This document shows, one piece after another, positions 31,811-43,997 of a stretch of DNA of 64,000 bases. Origin of the DNA: Synaphobranchus kaupii (taxonomy: Eukaryota > Chordata > Actinopteri > Anguilliformes > Synaphobranchidae). The DNA is taken from NCBI GenBank assembly GCA_029718625.1, contig CM056376.1, positions 90,277,675 to 90,341,674 of the forward strand. Reading direction: 5' to 3'. Below the pieces are notes generated by a model. That model worked only from the letters and a program-made list of their open reading frames with translations, was not told where the DNA came from and searched no databases. Made by a program: the position numbers and the translations under genes. The first letter of the stretch is position 1; the number at the start of each line of letters is the position of its first letter.

Positions 31811-32567
31811 AATTTATGGGCTAATGATGAGATGCCATTTTCTGCTTCCATCGACGAACCTTAAATGAGTGACCTTCTTGTGAAAGAGTAGTGTTGTATT
31901 TATGCCAGGGGTACACAACTCCAGTCATGTCTCATGTGTTTACTGGCATTTGTTACAAACAATGATTCTTGCGTTAAGTGATAAACACCAATGCTGGTTC
32001 ACTCATATATCAGAGAAACCCCCAAATCGTTTGAGGAAGGATATGTTTAACTTCTGCAGTTTACAGCTGTAGCTCGTTACTTCATCAAAAAATGCCACTT
32101 AATAAATGATTGGGCTAATGAAATTATGGAAATGTAGTGTGAAATCCAGAAATAGATTGTCCTTCACTGTACACTGCTGCCCTGTGTCACGGGGCATACA
32201 CGCCTTACTGGAATAACAGCTCAGTACCCTATTACTGCTCATGCACCTGAATGAATAATCAGTTCAGCATGCCTTTTTCTTTGACTAGATTTCATTCCTG
32301 TCCACTGTAAATTTAATAGACTTTAATTCAAACATCTTTCTTAAGGTATTTTACAGTTTTCCTTTGAGTTGTTATGCAATTAGGGTTTTCTAGAACATAG
32401 CTAAGTAGGCTAAATGTGATGTTTACTTATGGACTTTTGGTTAAACGATTGTTTGCCAATAATTTTTATGCCATTTGTAAACTTCAGGAGATCTTTACAG
32501 CATGATTTGGTGAAAAGGAGCATGTGGGATGAAAATCTTCATTTTCTGGGATGTCATGTCTCTTTTT

Positions 32568-33308
32568 CATGGATAGGTTCACAGTTTTCAACCCAGGCCC
32601 TGAAATGTTGTTTCCCATAATTTATAAACATGCACAGCATAACCTCACTGATAGCTTTAGTATTGAGAAACTTACCCCTCAGCTGCAGATCCTCAGTGGG
32701 TTAAACATGTTCCAATGGGAGTTAGGCCTTCAAAAACCAGGATGGAAAGAACCGAGGAAACTCGCAGTGTACTCAGACATGTCTTTATATGTTCTAGCGC
32801 AAATGGGTCGCAAATGATGCTTTATATCAGGTTTTATTGAATTAATTCTGCACTTCCACAAATCCGTTCTCTTGGCTACATCCACGCAATTTGGTTCCGC
32901 AATGCAACTCATTTTGAATAAAGGAGAAGCTAGCTGACAACATCGCTGAGTTCTTCATCTCTAACTTTGAACTTCCTGCTCTCCAAAAATCTAGTGCGGA
33001 AGTTTAGAAAATGTACTGCGGCAATTGCAAGAAGTAGTTCCAAATCAAATGTGATTCTGAAGTTATTCAAACCGTTGTGAATAAACATAAAATACATAAA
33101 AATTTCCAAAAGGAGATCTATCATGGTTTTTGAAGGACAAACTACTTGCCCCATTGGAACGTTTTTAAACCCACTGAGAAGCTGCAGCTGAGCAGTAATT
33201 TTCTCAGTGCTAAAGCTATCACTGAGGGTGTGCTATGCACGATTATAAATGATGGGGAACAACATTTCAACAGGGTCTGGGTTGAAAAAAAGTGAGCATA
33301 TCCTTTAA
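32568..33308. mobile_element. Long-TIR non-autonomous DNA transposon (T2-like end)
   Basis: Arms of about 150 bp are inverted repeats. The left arm (32568-32722) runs ggataggttcac, ttttcaacccagg, aaatgttgtttccc, gatagcttta, then ttccaatggg. The right arm (about 33158-33308) is its reverse complement with about 20% differences and ends in tatcctttaaa, i.e. TTTAAAGGATA on the other strand. No transposase is present; the 430-bp middle has no recognised content. Confidence 0.7.
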
Positions 33309-33408
33309 AACAAGTTTTCCATACTGTGCATAAGGTGGCCAGAGACACCACGCTTATTGACTGTTAAAGGAACTGCTCTTATTATGAATAGTGAAATAAA
33401 AACATTAA

Positions 33409-33934
33409 AGGAGCTATATGTAACAAATTTACTGTACTAAATCATAAAATTACCATATGTCATCAGAGAAATTAAGGAAACATGCTAAGTCGAAAAAATT
33501 TATGAATGCCTAAGCTCAGTTCAACATCGTTTCCATTTTGCTAGCTAGCTAAAGATTTAAATATATATATGTATATAGTTACTCGCTAAACATACCACTA
33601 ACGTTAGCTTATATCTGTGTGACCGTAAACATAGCCAGCCATGCATCTAGCTAACTTTGACAGAGTTATAAAAAATCCACATGAGTTGGTTTATAATTTG
33701 TAAACAATAAATAATAAACAAATTGCAAACGTATACATTAGCTGATCAACTTACAATGTAGGACTCATCGTCGCTTGTCGTTGTCAAAATAGAATAAGCT
33801 CGTCTCAAAATATAATGTTGCGCTCGGCTCGTCTTGCGCTCGTGTTCGTTCAGTGTGTCGACTCTCTCCAATATTGTGAAATTGGATTGCAGTACCCATT
33901 TTAAAAGCTTGGTGTCAATGTTACATATAGCTCC
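33409..33934. mobile_element. T2/Kolobok-like MITE flanked by TTAA
   Basis: TTAA at 33405-33408 is followed by AGGAGCTATATGTAAC. The right end is GTTACATATAGCTCC followed by TTAA (33935-33938), a mirror image short of one T. It is about 526 bp, AT-rich, with no coding region. The TTAAAGGAG end matches the TTAAAGGRR pattern of T2 elements. Confidence 0.75.
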
Positions 33935-36802
33935 TTAAGGTACATTTTTTTTGTTTAGTAATTGAATAGTGGTTAGGTAAACATGCAGAGAAGAGAGATG
34001 ATAAAGAAAAAAGAACAGCTTTTGTAAGCTAAATAACGCAGTATGATTTCCCATTACTAATGCACACGGAAATGTCTGGCCATTTGAAAGTCCCTGTGAG
34101 ATTTGTAAATTGCTATATACATTCCTTTTAAGGACTGCTAATAATAAATTTCATATAAATCCGGGCCGGCTTGTCTAAAAGGCAGGTTTCATCCTTAATG
34201 CCAGATAGGACATGCATCATCTCTGTCGATAAGTTATCATTTTCATGAAAGGACAGACGTTTACATATTCAGCAGCGAAGCCCTGGGTTTGACAAGCTCC
34301 GACATTGATCATATTCACAAATCCAAGGCCGTGTCACATAAATAACAGCAAATCTGGCACCACTTCATTCAAAGACTCGTCTCCCCCTTCTGCGGTGGCC
34401 GTCTTAACTGCCTTGAGCCCGAAAGATTCCTCCCCTGCGGTGGTGACCTGTGGGGTCTACAACCAGCATAGTCTGTGGGGTGGAGGGAGAAGGTTTCCTC
34501 ACCCCTTGTGGAGAGGGTCACTTTTGAATAGAGAAGGGGGGAGGGAGGGGGGGCTGTTATGGCAGGCTTAGATAAGGACTGAATCTTACTGTGAGTTGGA
34601 TGGAAGAAATGGTGGGTGCATTGCTAAACACAGTGAGAATGTCAGCTCTAGGCCACAATGCCTGGCAAGCAAGAGAGAGCGAGAGAGGCTCATAAGCACT
34701 TATTCTGGCGGACGCGACAGGAAACAAACCCTGAAGATATTTATTTAACTGGAGCTGTGTAATTCAAGATGATACATTTCTACATGTGAGACATGGTTGT
34801 GTTAAGCTTCACTGGCAGATTCTTGAAAGCAAAAACTCTCTCTTTCTCCCTCTCACTCATGGACGGTCTCTACAAAAGCAGCGATAAAGTATTTTATTGT
34901 AACATTGACAGTGTGTGAATTATAAGAGGGGTACTTCAGAGTTGAAATATTCATTATGGCACTACAACCAGAGTCCTGTTAAAATCTGCCTTATGACTTT
35001 GCCAGGAGAAATTAATGCAACTTCTTGATATTATGGAAATTTTTTCGGAGCTTCTGGCCTCCTCTCCATTCTGTCTAAGGTTTTCCTAGGGCTACTGAAT
35101 ATTTGAAGTTCATAGCAGGGAAAAGCTATTTATTATGCAATCGATAAGCAGCCATATAATATTTAATATGCACTGTGGGAGATATCGTGTTTCAAATAGT
35201 GTCTTGGAGTGTATTCAAATAAATTTGAAAGTTATAGACTTTATAGTTTTGTGGCCTTGTCAGCGTGCATGTTTAATTGAATGGTATATGAAACAGAAAA
35301 TGTTACGTTGTAATTTTCTAATATTCATGCAGTGCTTATTGATTTATGATAAAGATTAAGGCAGATTTTATTTTTTTTGTAATATTGTATCCAACACACT
35401 AGCAGAAAAACAGTAGCTTTTGCACAATATATTTAATTCAATCAATATATTTTTTGGTTCTAGATGAAATTAAAAGAGACAACCCAGTAGACTCAATACT
35501 AAGGCCGTTAACCTTCCAGGATATAACCACATTATTCATAGCGTGACGTCCCTGTGTGTATCACGTAAAATTATTTGTTTGATCATATTTTCATTAATAT
35601 TAATAGGACTTAATTCTCGTAGCAAATGTTTTGACATCTGCTGTCATCAGTGCTATGCGGTGGGAGGTAGTTCTGAAAAAAAATCACTATTATTCACATT
35701 TAATCCCCTTCTGCACTGAGGACAGATGTTGAGACGGTAATTACCAAATCCTGTGGTATTGTCACAGAATATTTTAAGAGTCTGTGTGCATGACTATGGA
35801 AATTGTATATTCTGTGCTAGGTGCTGTGTACATTTGTGATAAGAAAAAAATGAAAACGGCACACGATGAGAAGAGGTTTGTGCCGATAAACAGCAGGGAA
35901 AAGAAAGCCGTCATTTGTTTCAGAGAATGTCCTCATTTCCATAAACAGGTAAACTGAGATCTCCATCCCTCCGGAAAATAACCGAAAAAGAATCACTTTT
36001 GCTTGAGGTAGAAGTGTGAGCTGTCTTTAACCCTTTCACCTGAAAACCACTTCCTCTGGTGGGTTTTATTGTGTCCATGACAACATCACTTGTTTCAATA
36101 ATTTTTAAGGTATTTGCGTTGGAGAGACACCATGATCACTTCAAATGCCTGACCTGAACTCCTACCAACAACAAGCACAAAGTGAGTCATTGCTTTCATA
36201 TTCATTCCGTAGATGATTACTGACATTGTCCTGTGTTTGTGTTCTGGTGGGACCGTGATGGATTTTGCGGGTGCATGATGGGATATAAAATTGAGAACGG
36301 TAATCGAAAACCTGGACAATGATTAGAGAGAAAACAAAGCAAGCAGAAAAGGAAGGGCAAAATATGCAGTCCACCAGTGCCATAAATGTACCATATATTT
36401 CTACTGCATCAAAACTCTACTGTTAATCTAATGCCCACATTATTCAGCCTGCATCTATTAAAGGAAAACTCTGCAAGATTTATCACCCAGGTTTAACTGT
36501 ATGGTAAAATAGCGCATTAAGCAGATGATATCACGATGTATAAAATGATTATGCACACTTGCAGAGAAGTGGAGGAGGCTGGCTTAATTAAATGCAAGGT
36601 CTCGGTTATACATCACTGGCCTTCTTGCACAGTCCGCTTACCGGTCTGCCTGCTATTTTCCAAATCTACAAACTGAACAACAGCTTCCCTTCGCATAATT
36701 TTGAAAAGCTTAAATAATACACATCTCTTGGTGTTTGAGATTTAAAATGAGATGTCGTGACTCCTTCACTGCGCACGTTGGCGCGGTTAAACGAATGCTA
36801 AA

Positions 36803-36913
36803 TGAAACCTCTCAAACAAGAAGCAGAAAAGGAGACGTGGACTCAAACCAACAGTCCTCTAGTCTACTGGTTTGAGTCTACGTTTTCTTTTGTGCTTATT
36901 GTTTGATAGGTTT
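36803..36913. repeat. Imperfect inverted repeat, about 48-bp arms
   Basis: The left arm (about 36803-36852: gaaacctctcaaacaagaag, then cagaaaaggagacgtggac and tcaaaccaacag) pairs with the right arm (about 36863-36913: ctactggtttgagtctacg, then ttttcttttgtgcttattg and tttgataggtttc) with few mismatches, leaving about 10 bases of loop. It could be a foldback MITE remnant or a transcribed hairpin; no microRNA family was recognised. Confidence 0.7.
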
Positions 36914-38269
36914 CCTCTGATTCCATGCTTGGGTGATAGGCTAAGCAGGGGCTTGGTATTTATTGGCTGACTTTCAGTTAGGTGCCTGAGGTTGACAGAA
37001 TGTCAACCTGATTCAACTGCATTCTCTTACTTTTCGCCAGTAGAGAGTAGCTTGGATTCTTTCGTCCTTAACCTTTGTCCTTAATTAAACTCAGAATTAA
37101 ACACAGATGTTAGGTTTTCTAACAGTTTGCCGAGATGGCAGACCCATTTGGACATCACATTCTCCAAGAGAGAAACATTCTGCTTAGTCACAAGCTCCAT
37201 ATAGAATTCACTATTTAGCTGTATTTTCTGAAAAGATGTTTGTGGGTATAACTGTATATATTAAGCTATAAACTGTCTGGCGGTACTGGTTCTGGAGCAA
37301 ACAGCAACCCTGTGATAATTCATCCAAAATATAGGCCTGAATTGGTTTTCAGAAACCATTTGGTCTGTGTGGGACCTTCAGGGGTTTATCTTTACAGTAA
37401 GGCCCTGGTAAAGTGAAAAGCGGGGAACAATGCGGGCGATGTTACTGAAAATATATATCAATTCTACAGCCAGGCCTTTAAAAGCGGTCACAATGCATGC
37501 ACTCTGAGCTCGTCCACCAGCGGTAAACAGGACCACCGCCAGCTGTAATCCACAGTAAAAAGCTCTTCACGGTTCCATTTTGCAAGGGATTTGCAGTGTG
37601 ATTTGCAGACCTGCGCCGTCGCTGAAATTGTATTTTTTCCCCCCCTTTACAGCTGTATATAGTTGCTTTGCGTCCAGCCATTGTAGCCCTCCCGCTCTAA
37701 GCTTTCGCCGCTAAACAAAGTCGAGTTAAACGTGTGAGCACTGCCAAATCTGGAGTCTAGCGTCCCCTGAATAATGTACACAAATCGCTCCTTCGGCTTG
37801 TCGGATGATCTTCCACGTTGAACTAATTTAGAAAAGAATGCCGTCAAAATAGTTGCATAACTATAATGCCCACGCTTGTGTGTTTGCGTGCTCTTCAGAC
37901 TCAATTACCCTCAGAACAAATTACGGCACGTGAGAAAGCTGACCTTTCTGCAGGATCTCATTCATTCGTTTATATTTAGAATGCTTATTTTTTCCACCCA
38001 ATTTACAATCCCAGATTATTCTTCCGTGTGCGTGTAGCCCAAAGCTAGTGGACCCCACTTGAAGAGGGAAATAAATCTTGGTGCTGTAGTACATCTCTGT
38101 ATTTTATCATCATTTTATGGTGCCGAAAGTCCTGCATTCGGGGAGCCAGTACAGGCTGCGTGTGCACTTGTTAGATGTTCTTTTGTCCTTGATTGTAGCT
38201 TAAACCTCTTCTTAACAGTGTGTACCCAAGCAAGTCTAATTATGTGTGCGCATTTGAACATGCTGTGTG

Positions 38270-38379
38270 TGAGTGTATACAAGCATGTGTGTATGTGTGT
38301 GTGTGTGAGTGCGTGCGTGTGTTTGTGTGCGTGTGCCTGCATGTGTGTGTTTGTGTGTGTGTGTGTGTGTGCATGCAGG

Positions 38380-38414
<35 letters not shown>

Positions 38415-38445
38415 ATGCGTGCATACAGGCATGTGTGTATGTGGG
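38270..38445. repeat. TG-rich degenerate dinucleotide repeat
   Basis: About 175 bp of (TG)n interrupted by gcatgc, gcgtgc and tttg units. Every frame stays open because of composition, giving artefact Cys/Val or His/Thr peptides. Confidence 0.95.
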
Positions 38446-41400
38446 TGTGCACCGGACACAGTACGCCATACACTGTGATGATGGCCACTGACCTGCCCAC
38501 TGTGTCCTGAGGACGGTCCCACATTGATTCCACAGCAACACAGTGTTGTCCAGCCCCTCTGTGCAAATGGGGCTATGCTCAATGGTATTAGTCCAAGGAC
38601 TCCATTGAAACACAGCGACGCCCAATTCTTAAGGCAGACACTTCCCCTGAGCATGGCTGAAGCTGAATGCCACACTCTAATCCTCTTTTCCTCAGCATTC
38701 TAAACGATTTACAGAGCTCTATATAAATCACGCGCATTTAAACGCATTATATTCAGATACTTCTGGCACCCACTGTGCCCCAAGACTAATGTGTCTAGTC
38801 ATGCAGTTTAAGCATGTGCCGTAATTCCCATGGCAGAAATCACCTGCTGTCAAAGTCAGACTTGTTCTGATGCCATGTGTGCTAAAAAGCAAATGTATAT
38901 TTTGTCTAATTATTGCTTCCATTCTTATTTTCACCTTACTTTGACTCTCCCCAGAATTTTGTGCGATCCTTACACCAGTACTAGAATCACAACGGGGTGA
39001 TGGATGGGGTTTGTGTGCGTGTGTGTGTTTTGTGTTGTGAGGAGGGAAGGGTGGTTCAGAGCCTTTGTCCTTTGCATAGCAATGCATTCCCATTTGACTT
39101 CTGTACTGTAAAATTCATAAAACGTCTTCTCTGTTACTCATGCCATAACGTTTTTTCGCTGTGGGTGATAGTTTCATGTGTCTCAGGTTATAAAGTCTGA
39201 AAAGGTGAACACTGAAAGGTGTTTTCACTGCAGCCGAATTTATGTTTTACTATCAACAAATCTCTATTTTAAAATAGAGAATTTAATTATTTTTAAATCT
39301 CTAATTTCTACAATTCAGTATATAATAAGATATTATTTATAATTTTGACACATTATTTAGTAGGACAGAAAAAGAAGCATCTGTGTTGACGAAAAATGAA
39401 AAGGTCTTGTTTGATGTAAATACCATAGTAATGCTTTCTGTTGGACTGTGGCTTGACATATTATTATATGCTCAATTTGGAAATGTGGGTTTTGGTTCTT
39501 TCAGACAAGTTCAATCCATTTAATTTTTATTACAAGTTTAGAGAGGGGCTGTGCGGAGTGATTGACTTGCTGTCATCGCTGTCAATTATCCTGTCATGAC
39601 CGCCTCATTACTTTGCTCGAGGAAGTTTGATATCAAACCACTGTGGCAAATTTCTCTGAAGCGTATTTCAGCGGAGTGTGGAATATTCACCCTTGCATGC
39701 TTGGAATTCTATTCATAAGCACTAGATTTAATACATTGAAACACAATGTAGAACTGACATGAACAAGGTGATGTTTGCCCCAGAGTCTTTCAAAGTACAG
39801 CTCAACCTTCAAAAGTTTTTTGTTTTGCAGTTGATGACAGCCATAATTCGCACTAATGCACTGCTTTGCACAAACATCACAGGATCATTATTAGAATGTC
39901 ACGCTTGGATGTCAACACATGCTATTTCAGGACAGTGGAGTTAAATTGCAAAGAAAAAAACTTTTGGAAAGGTTATTGTTGGGAGCTGTGGGAAGCTTTA
40001 GTTTTACAGACTTGGCACATATCAAAGACCATGGCAGCTGCAACTTTGGAACGATCTGGGGATCCGTAGAATGCCGCAGAAACCAAAACTATCTGCTCTC
40101 AAAACAGAAAGGGAACTGAGTTTTAAGAAAACTCCTTTTGTGTCATTAAACAAGGTGACTGTTTCTTTTACCTCAGTTTGAAAAGTACATTTTACGTATC
40201 ATTCCTTTGTAGAGCTGAATATTTGCTGTATGATAAGAACTGACTTGACTGACATCACATGCTTTGGAGGAGAGCACATGCTTGTCTCTTCCTAATCAAT
40301 AATGGAAGTTTCATAAATGAGCGCTGATAAATAGATTGATCATTCCAAATTGGGGCTAAAAGGGGAACAAAGCATTTGAAAACAGTTCAATGGCAGTACA
40401 CATAGGAATAGAATCGAATGTCCTCTGATAATAGAACCCACTACCTCTTGGTAACAAGATTCCCGCGTGCCACTGTCTACCGCAGATGTATTGATTGGTT
40501 CAATAACATTGCACTACAAATACATAATTTCAAGCATTTTCTTCACAAATGTGAAGACTTGAAAGCCTGTGAACAACACAAATTTCCCTCAGTCGGTCGC
40601 CATTAACTCACCCACATCGCAGTAACCTTTCTGACACATCCCCATTCCATGTGATGAGACGTGGTGTAAAGCCACCGTGCTACCTAGAGCCACTGCCATT
40701 AATGTTATCAGTTTGACAAGATTCTACATTAGAAGCCCGGCAAAGTGGTCCGGTGCATTCTTGATGTGGCAGGTTGCTCCGTCCCCCAGGGAAAGAGGGG
40801 GTGGCGCAAGCCTGTGAGACCTCTGATTGGGTGACCCAGGAAGCACTTTGCCTTGTGCTGATAAAGGACAGCTTCAGTCTCCCAGGATGTAACAGTGTGT
40901 TGACTGTGAAGATGCTGCATCTGGTTAATGGCACAGAGCTAATATCACGTGGCAAACTGGTCTCATTGCTGGCTGTGCTGGGCTTTGTGTGTCCTGTCGG
41001 CCAGCAAAACTCAATCTAAAGATGGAGCCCAATACCCCTCCACCTCTAACCCCCTATCCACCTCAGATTAGATGGGGTTGATTGCACAGTCTTTGTGGCT
41101 TGACCGGTGGAAGGGCTTGGGACTCTTATCGAATCCTTCAGCACATCCAAATCTGTCACGGAAACTTCATCACAGTCACTCGGCGGGCTTTTGATTGTCA
41201 TCTGTTCCATCAGCTCAGTTCTCGCAGGCTTGCAGAAGCGATATAGCGGGAGTTATTTCTCATTGATTACCTTTCTAGGCCGCTGGCCAGTCTTCACCCT
41301 GCCCATTGCTGCAAAGTCACCAGTTCTGCAGAGACCTCTTATTTCCTGTGGGCCTCGAAGAGGGTGGGGTGCACCATCGCTGCTCTCTTGGCTGCGTACG

Positions 41401-41601
41401 TTTTCTGCCACTTTAAAAAAAAAAAAAAAGACGTCTGCATCTTACACTGCATCTTAAGTTGATGTGAAGATCCGTAGGCTAACCCCCATATCACTGCAGG
41501 AGACGCAAGCGGGGGGGCAAAAAGAAAATATGTTTGCAAAAAGAACCAGCTAATTAGTCATTAAAACTGGATTTACATTAATTACAAGATTGTGCATATT
41601 T

Positions 41602-42004
41602 ATTTATTTTTTAAAATGTGTTTCAGATTTTTCCCCATTTTCACCCAATTTAGTAGCCAATTGAACCCCTATTCTAATTCAATTCCCCCCTGTGTAGCAA
41701 CCGCTAGAGAGTCACCGCTACACAATCCCGTCAGCCGGCGGTAGGACGGGAGGGTGCCACATCCTCTTCAGGGCGCGACTCCTCCTAGCTCCTGACCGTG
41801 ATTCCAGCTCGCCCAGGGCCGCTATGCGCGCAGCGATTCTCTCCGAGCCCCTCCCCCCACCCGGAAGCAGCCGCCAATTGCTGCTCCCACAGGGCGTCGG
41901 CCATGCTCGGATCTGGCAGGACCGGGGCGCGAACCCTGATCCTCGGAGCACAACTGCACCGACTGAAAGTCGCCGCTCTTACCGTTGTACCACCGCAGCG
42001 CCCC
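41602..42004 (-). mobile_element. tRNA-derived SINE, full length with 16-bp target duplication
   Basis: On the minus strand the head reads gggcgctgcggtggtacaac, ggtaagagcggcgac and later cagggttcgcgcccc. The last resembles the box B promoter of tRNA genes, so this is a Pol III-type SINE head. The tail ends ttgggtgaaaatggggaaaa and an A/T-rich stretch. The flanks carry the identical 16 bp aagattgtgcatattt at 41586-41601 and 42005-42020, so both ends are intact and insertion was fairly recent. The long open frame on the minus strand here is an artefact. Confidence 0.85.
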
Positions 42005-42049
42005 AAGATTGTGCATATTTTATTGGGGTTATTCCAGTTACCAGGCAGG

Positions 42050-42345
42050 GGGGTTTGTAGCCCGAGGCAGCGATCTCTCGTTCTCTGTTCTCCGCCCTTG
42101 GGGTCGCTCCTCCCATCGTTTGCGCGGGTGTGAGATTCCTCTCGACTAGCGGCACATAACTGGAGTGTGCTGTTCTCCGGAAGGCACGGCCGCCGGCGGA
42201 GTGCACCTGTCGGAGCGGATAGTCTGCCGAGCGTCGGACGAACCTCCCGCGCCTCCCGCCAGAGCTGCCGCGGCGATGGCCGTCCCTCCGGAGGCCCTGG
42301 GGAGGTTCGGACGGAGCAGGGGGCCACGCCTCTGATCCTCAGATA
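42050..42345. promoter_or_regulatory. CpG-rich patch next to the SINE
   Basis: About 300 bp dense in CG dinucleotides (gcacggccgccggcgg, gccgcggcgatggccg) beyond the SINE target duplication, so the SINE does not explain it. It lies in the exon 1a intron, 9 kb upstream of exon 1b. It may be an intronic CpG island, an enhancer or part of an unrecognised repeat. No exon is evident. Confidence 0.4.
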
Positions 42346-43009
42346 TAATTTCACGGGATAGAGAGGGAGTTTTGTGGAATTGGGGGATTTCTTTTCTATT
42401 TTTTTGGGGAGGGTGGGTGTGGGGGTGGTTAGCCGGTATGGCTGCCAGGCAACTGTGTTCTCAGCACAGATGGAGCCGCCTCTTTGTCCCGCTGCAGAGC
42501 AACTGCCAGCCAGTGTGCCGACTGGGGGTGGGGGAAGAATCTGCATACAAATGTGCTTTGAAAAAGGCAATTTACACATCACCACGGTTTGTTTACCTTT
42601 TATACATTACTGCTCATAAATAAGTAAATCAATAAGTTTCTGAAAAAAGAAATGCAGAGTTGCACATTTGAAGCAGAAAGGCTCTGTGCTGAATATGTAA
42701 ATTGAGGGTGCTCTGTGAAACATTAACCATGGTCCCCAAACCATTTTCTTTCAGTTTCCGACTTATCAGTGCTTGGTGTGTGTTTCGATAAGGCAGCTCC
42801 TTGCATTATCGCTGCGGGTTCCTGGGCTCAAATGGCCCTGTGTCAAAAGCGTTTTGTGGCATTAGGCAATTCAGGTAAAAGACTAAGTTAAAGACACATG
42901 ATGCGGACCCAAGAGTGTTCCAGAAGGCAGGAGCTCATATGTGTGCCTTTGGACAACTAGGGAGATGACGAATAAGGGAGGGAGGGAGAGGGAGAGGGAG
43001 AGTGAGAGT

Positions 43010-43056
<47 letters not shown>

Positions 43057-43796
43057 CTGGTGAAGGGAACCCTGAATATGTTAAAGCCAGCTCTGTGTGT
43101 GGCGAAGGTGTGGAAACTATGCCAGAGCGTATTGGTGACCTTGGAAGCACTGATGTTCTGACATTCAGCGTCGCTGACGACACAGCATGCTGTAAATCCC
43201 ACTCTGCGGTAATCTGCTGTCATGCAAACAATCAGGGCCCCTAGGGAGTTCGCCACACTCTTCACTCATAAGTTCTGATAAATACCCCGGTCAAGGCGAG
43301 ACACTGGCCTACACATGGTTTTAAATAAACCCTGCACTGTTTGGTGCACAATAGCAGACATTTTTATTTTTATTTTTTCCATTATCTTTTTTTATGCTGG
43401 CCCTGACCATTAGCCACTCCTGAAAAATAATTAATTTGGTACGAGTGGCTTATTTTTCTTGAAAAATAAATAGTAACACCAAACTGTCAGAGGATTTCAT
43501 GGGTATAATTTAGTGGTTGCAATTTGCCTGGTTGTATTTTGGGAGAACAAGTACAAGAGCAATTAGTCATTCACAAAACTATCCCTGACATTTTAATTCA
43601 ATGTACTGTAATTTATTGATGAGGCTGAGACACACCTCATAAATTTTTTCTCATCAATTCTTTGAGAAAGAAGAGCAACATCTCAAGGGGGAGAATGATG
43701 TCATCAAAAAATATGTCCACGATATGTCCACGAAACAAAAACGTAAACAAAAATGATGTTTATCAACAAATAATGATATACAGATATGGTATTTAC
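42346..43796. other. No gene seen; includes GA repeat
   Basis: Intronic DNA. The only clear structure is a GGGA/GA repeat at 42976-43053. Confidence 0.5.
42976..43053. repeat. (GGGA)n/(GA)n microsatellite
   Basis: Purine-only tract: ggga and gagt variants followed by a pure (GA)n of about 35 bp. Confidence 0.95.
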
Positions 43797-43989
43797 CAGA
43801 GGTGGGAATCCAGGGGACATGAAGTAAAAGTCCTACCATGTGTTTCTTCCACCCATAGACTCAGCCAGCTGATTTCACTAATTAGTTCTACCTCCTCGCT
43901 GAAGAATTATGTTGATTAGCAAATCCAGGTGATTGGAGCAAAATACTGGGGAGGACTTTTACTTTATGTCCCCTGGATTTCCACCTCTG
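43797..43989. mobile_element. hAT-type foldback MITE with perfect 8-bp duplication
   Basis: A 193-bp palindromic element. The left end is CAGAGGTGGGAATCCAGGGG, then ACATGAAGTAAAAGTCCT. The right end is AGGACTTTTACTTTATGT, then CCCCTGGATTTCCACCTCTG. The 8 bp GTATTTAC occurs exactly at both flanks (43789-43796 and 43990-43997). An 8-bp duplication with CAG...CTG ends indicates hAT. There is no coding capacity. Confidence 0.88.
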
Positions 43990-43997
43990 GTATTTAC

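Larger units (their letters stand above)
33939..41585. other. tafa5: Intron of the exon 1a transcript; no exon seen
   Basis: About 7.6 kb with no supportable exon. It contains a GA patch at about 34670-34690, an inverted repeat at 36803-36913, a TG-rich tract at 38270-38445 and an A-run at about 41414-41429. The largest open frames follow the TG tract or are featureless. Confidence 0.5.

Noticed and set aside
38059..38675. Long open frames on both strands, up to 186 codons
   Set aside because: They depend on the TG-rich tract at 38270-38445; the flanking residues show no domain.
41880..42004. Functional tRNA gene on the minus strand
   Set aside because: Only box-like promoter remnants remain; there is no convincing cloverleaf, and a SINE body and tail follow.
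41785..42585. 266-codon minus-strand open frame, the longest in the window apart from gap artefacts and repeats
   Set aside because: It runs through a tRNA-derived SINE and the adjacent CpG-rich DNA, has no recognisable domain and crosses the SINE target duplication.
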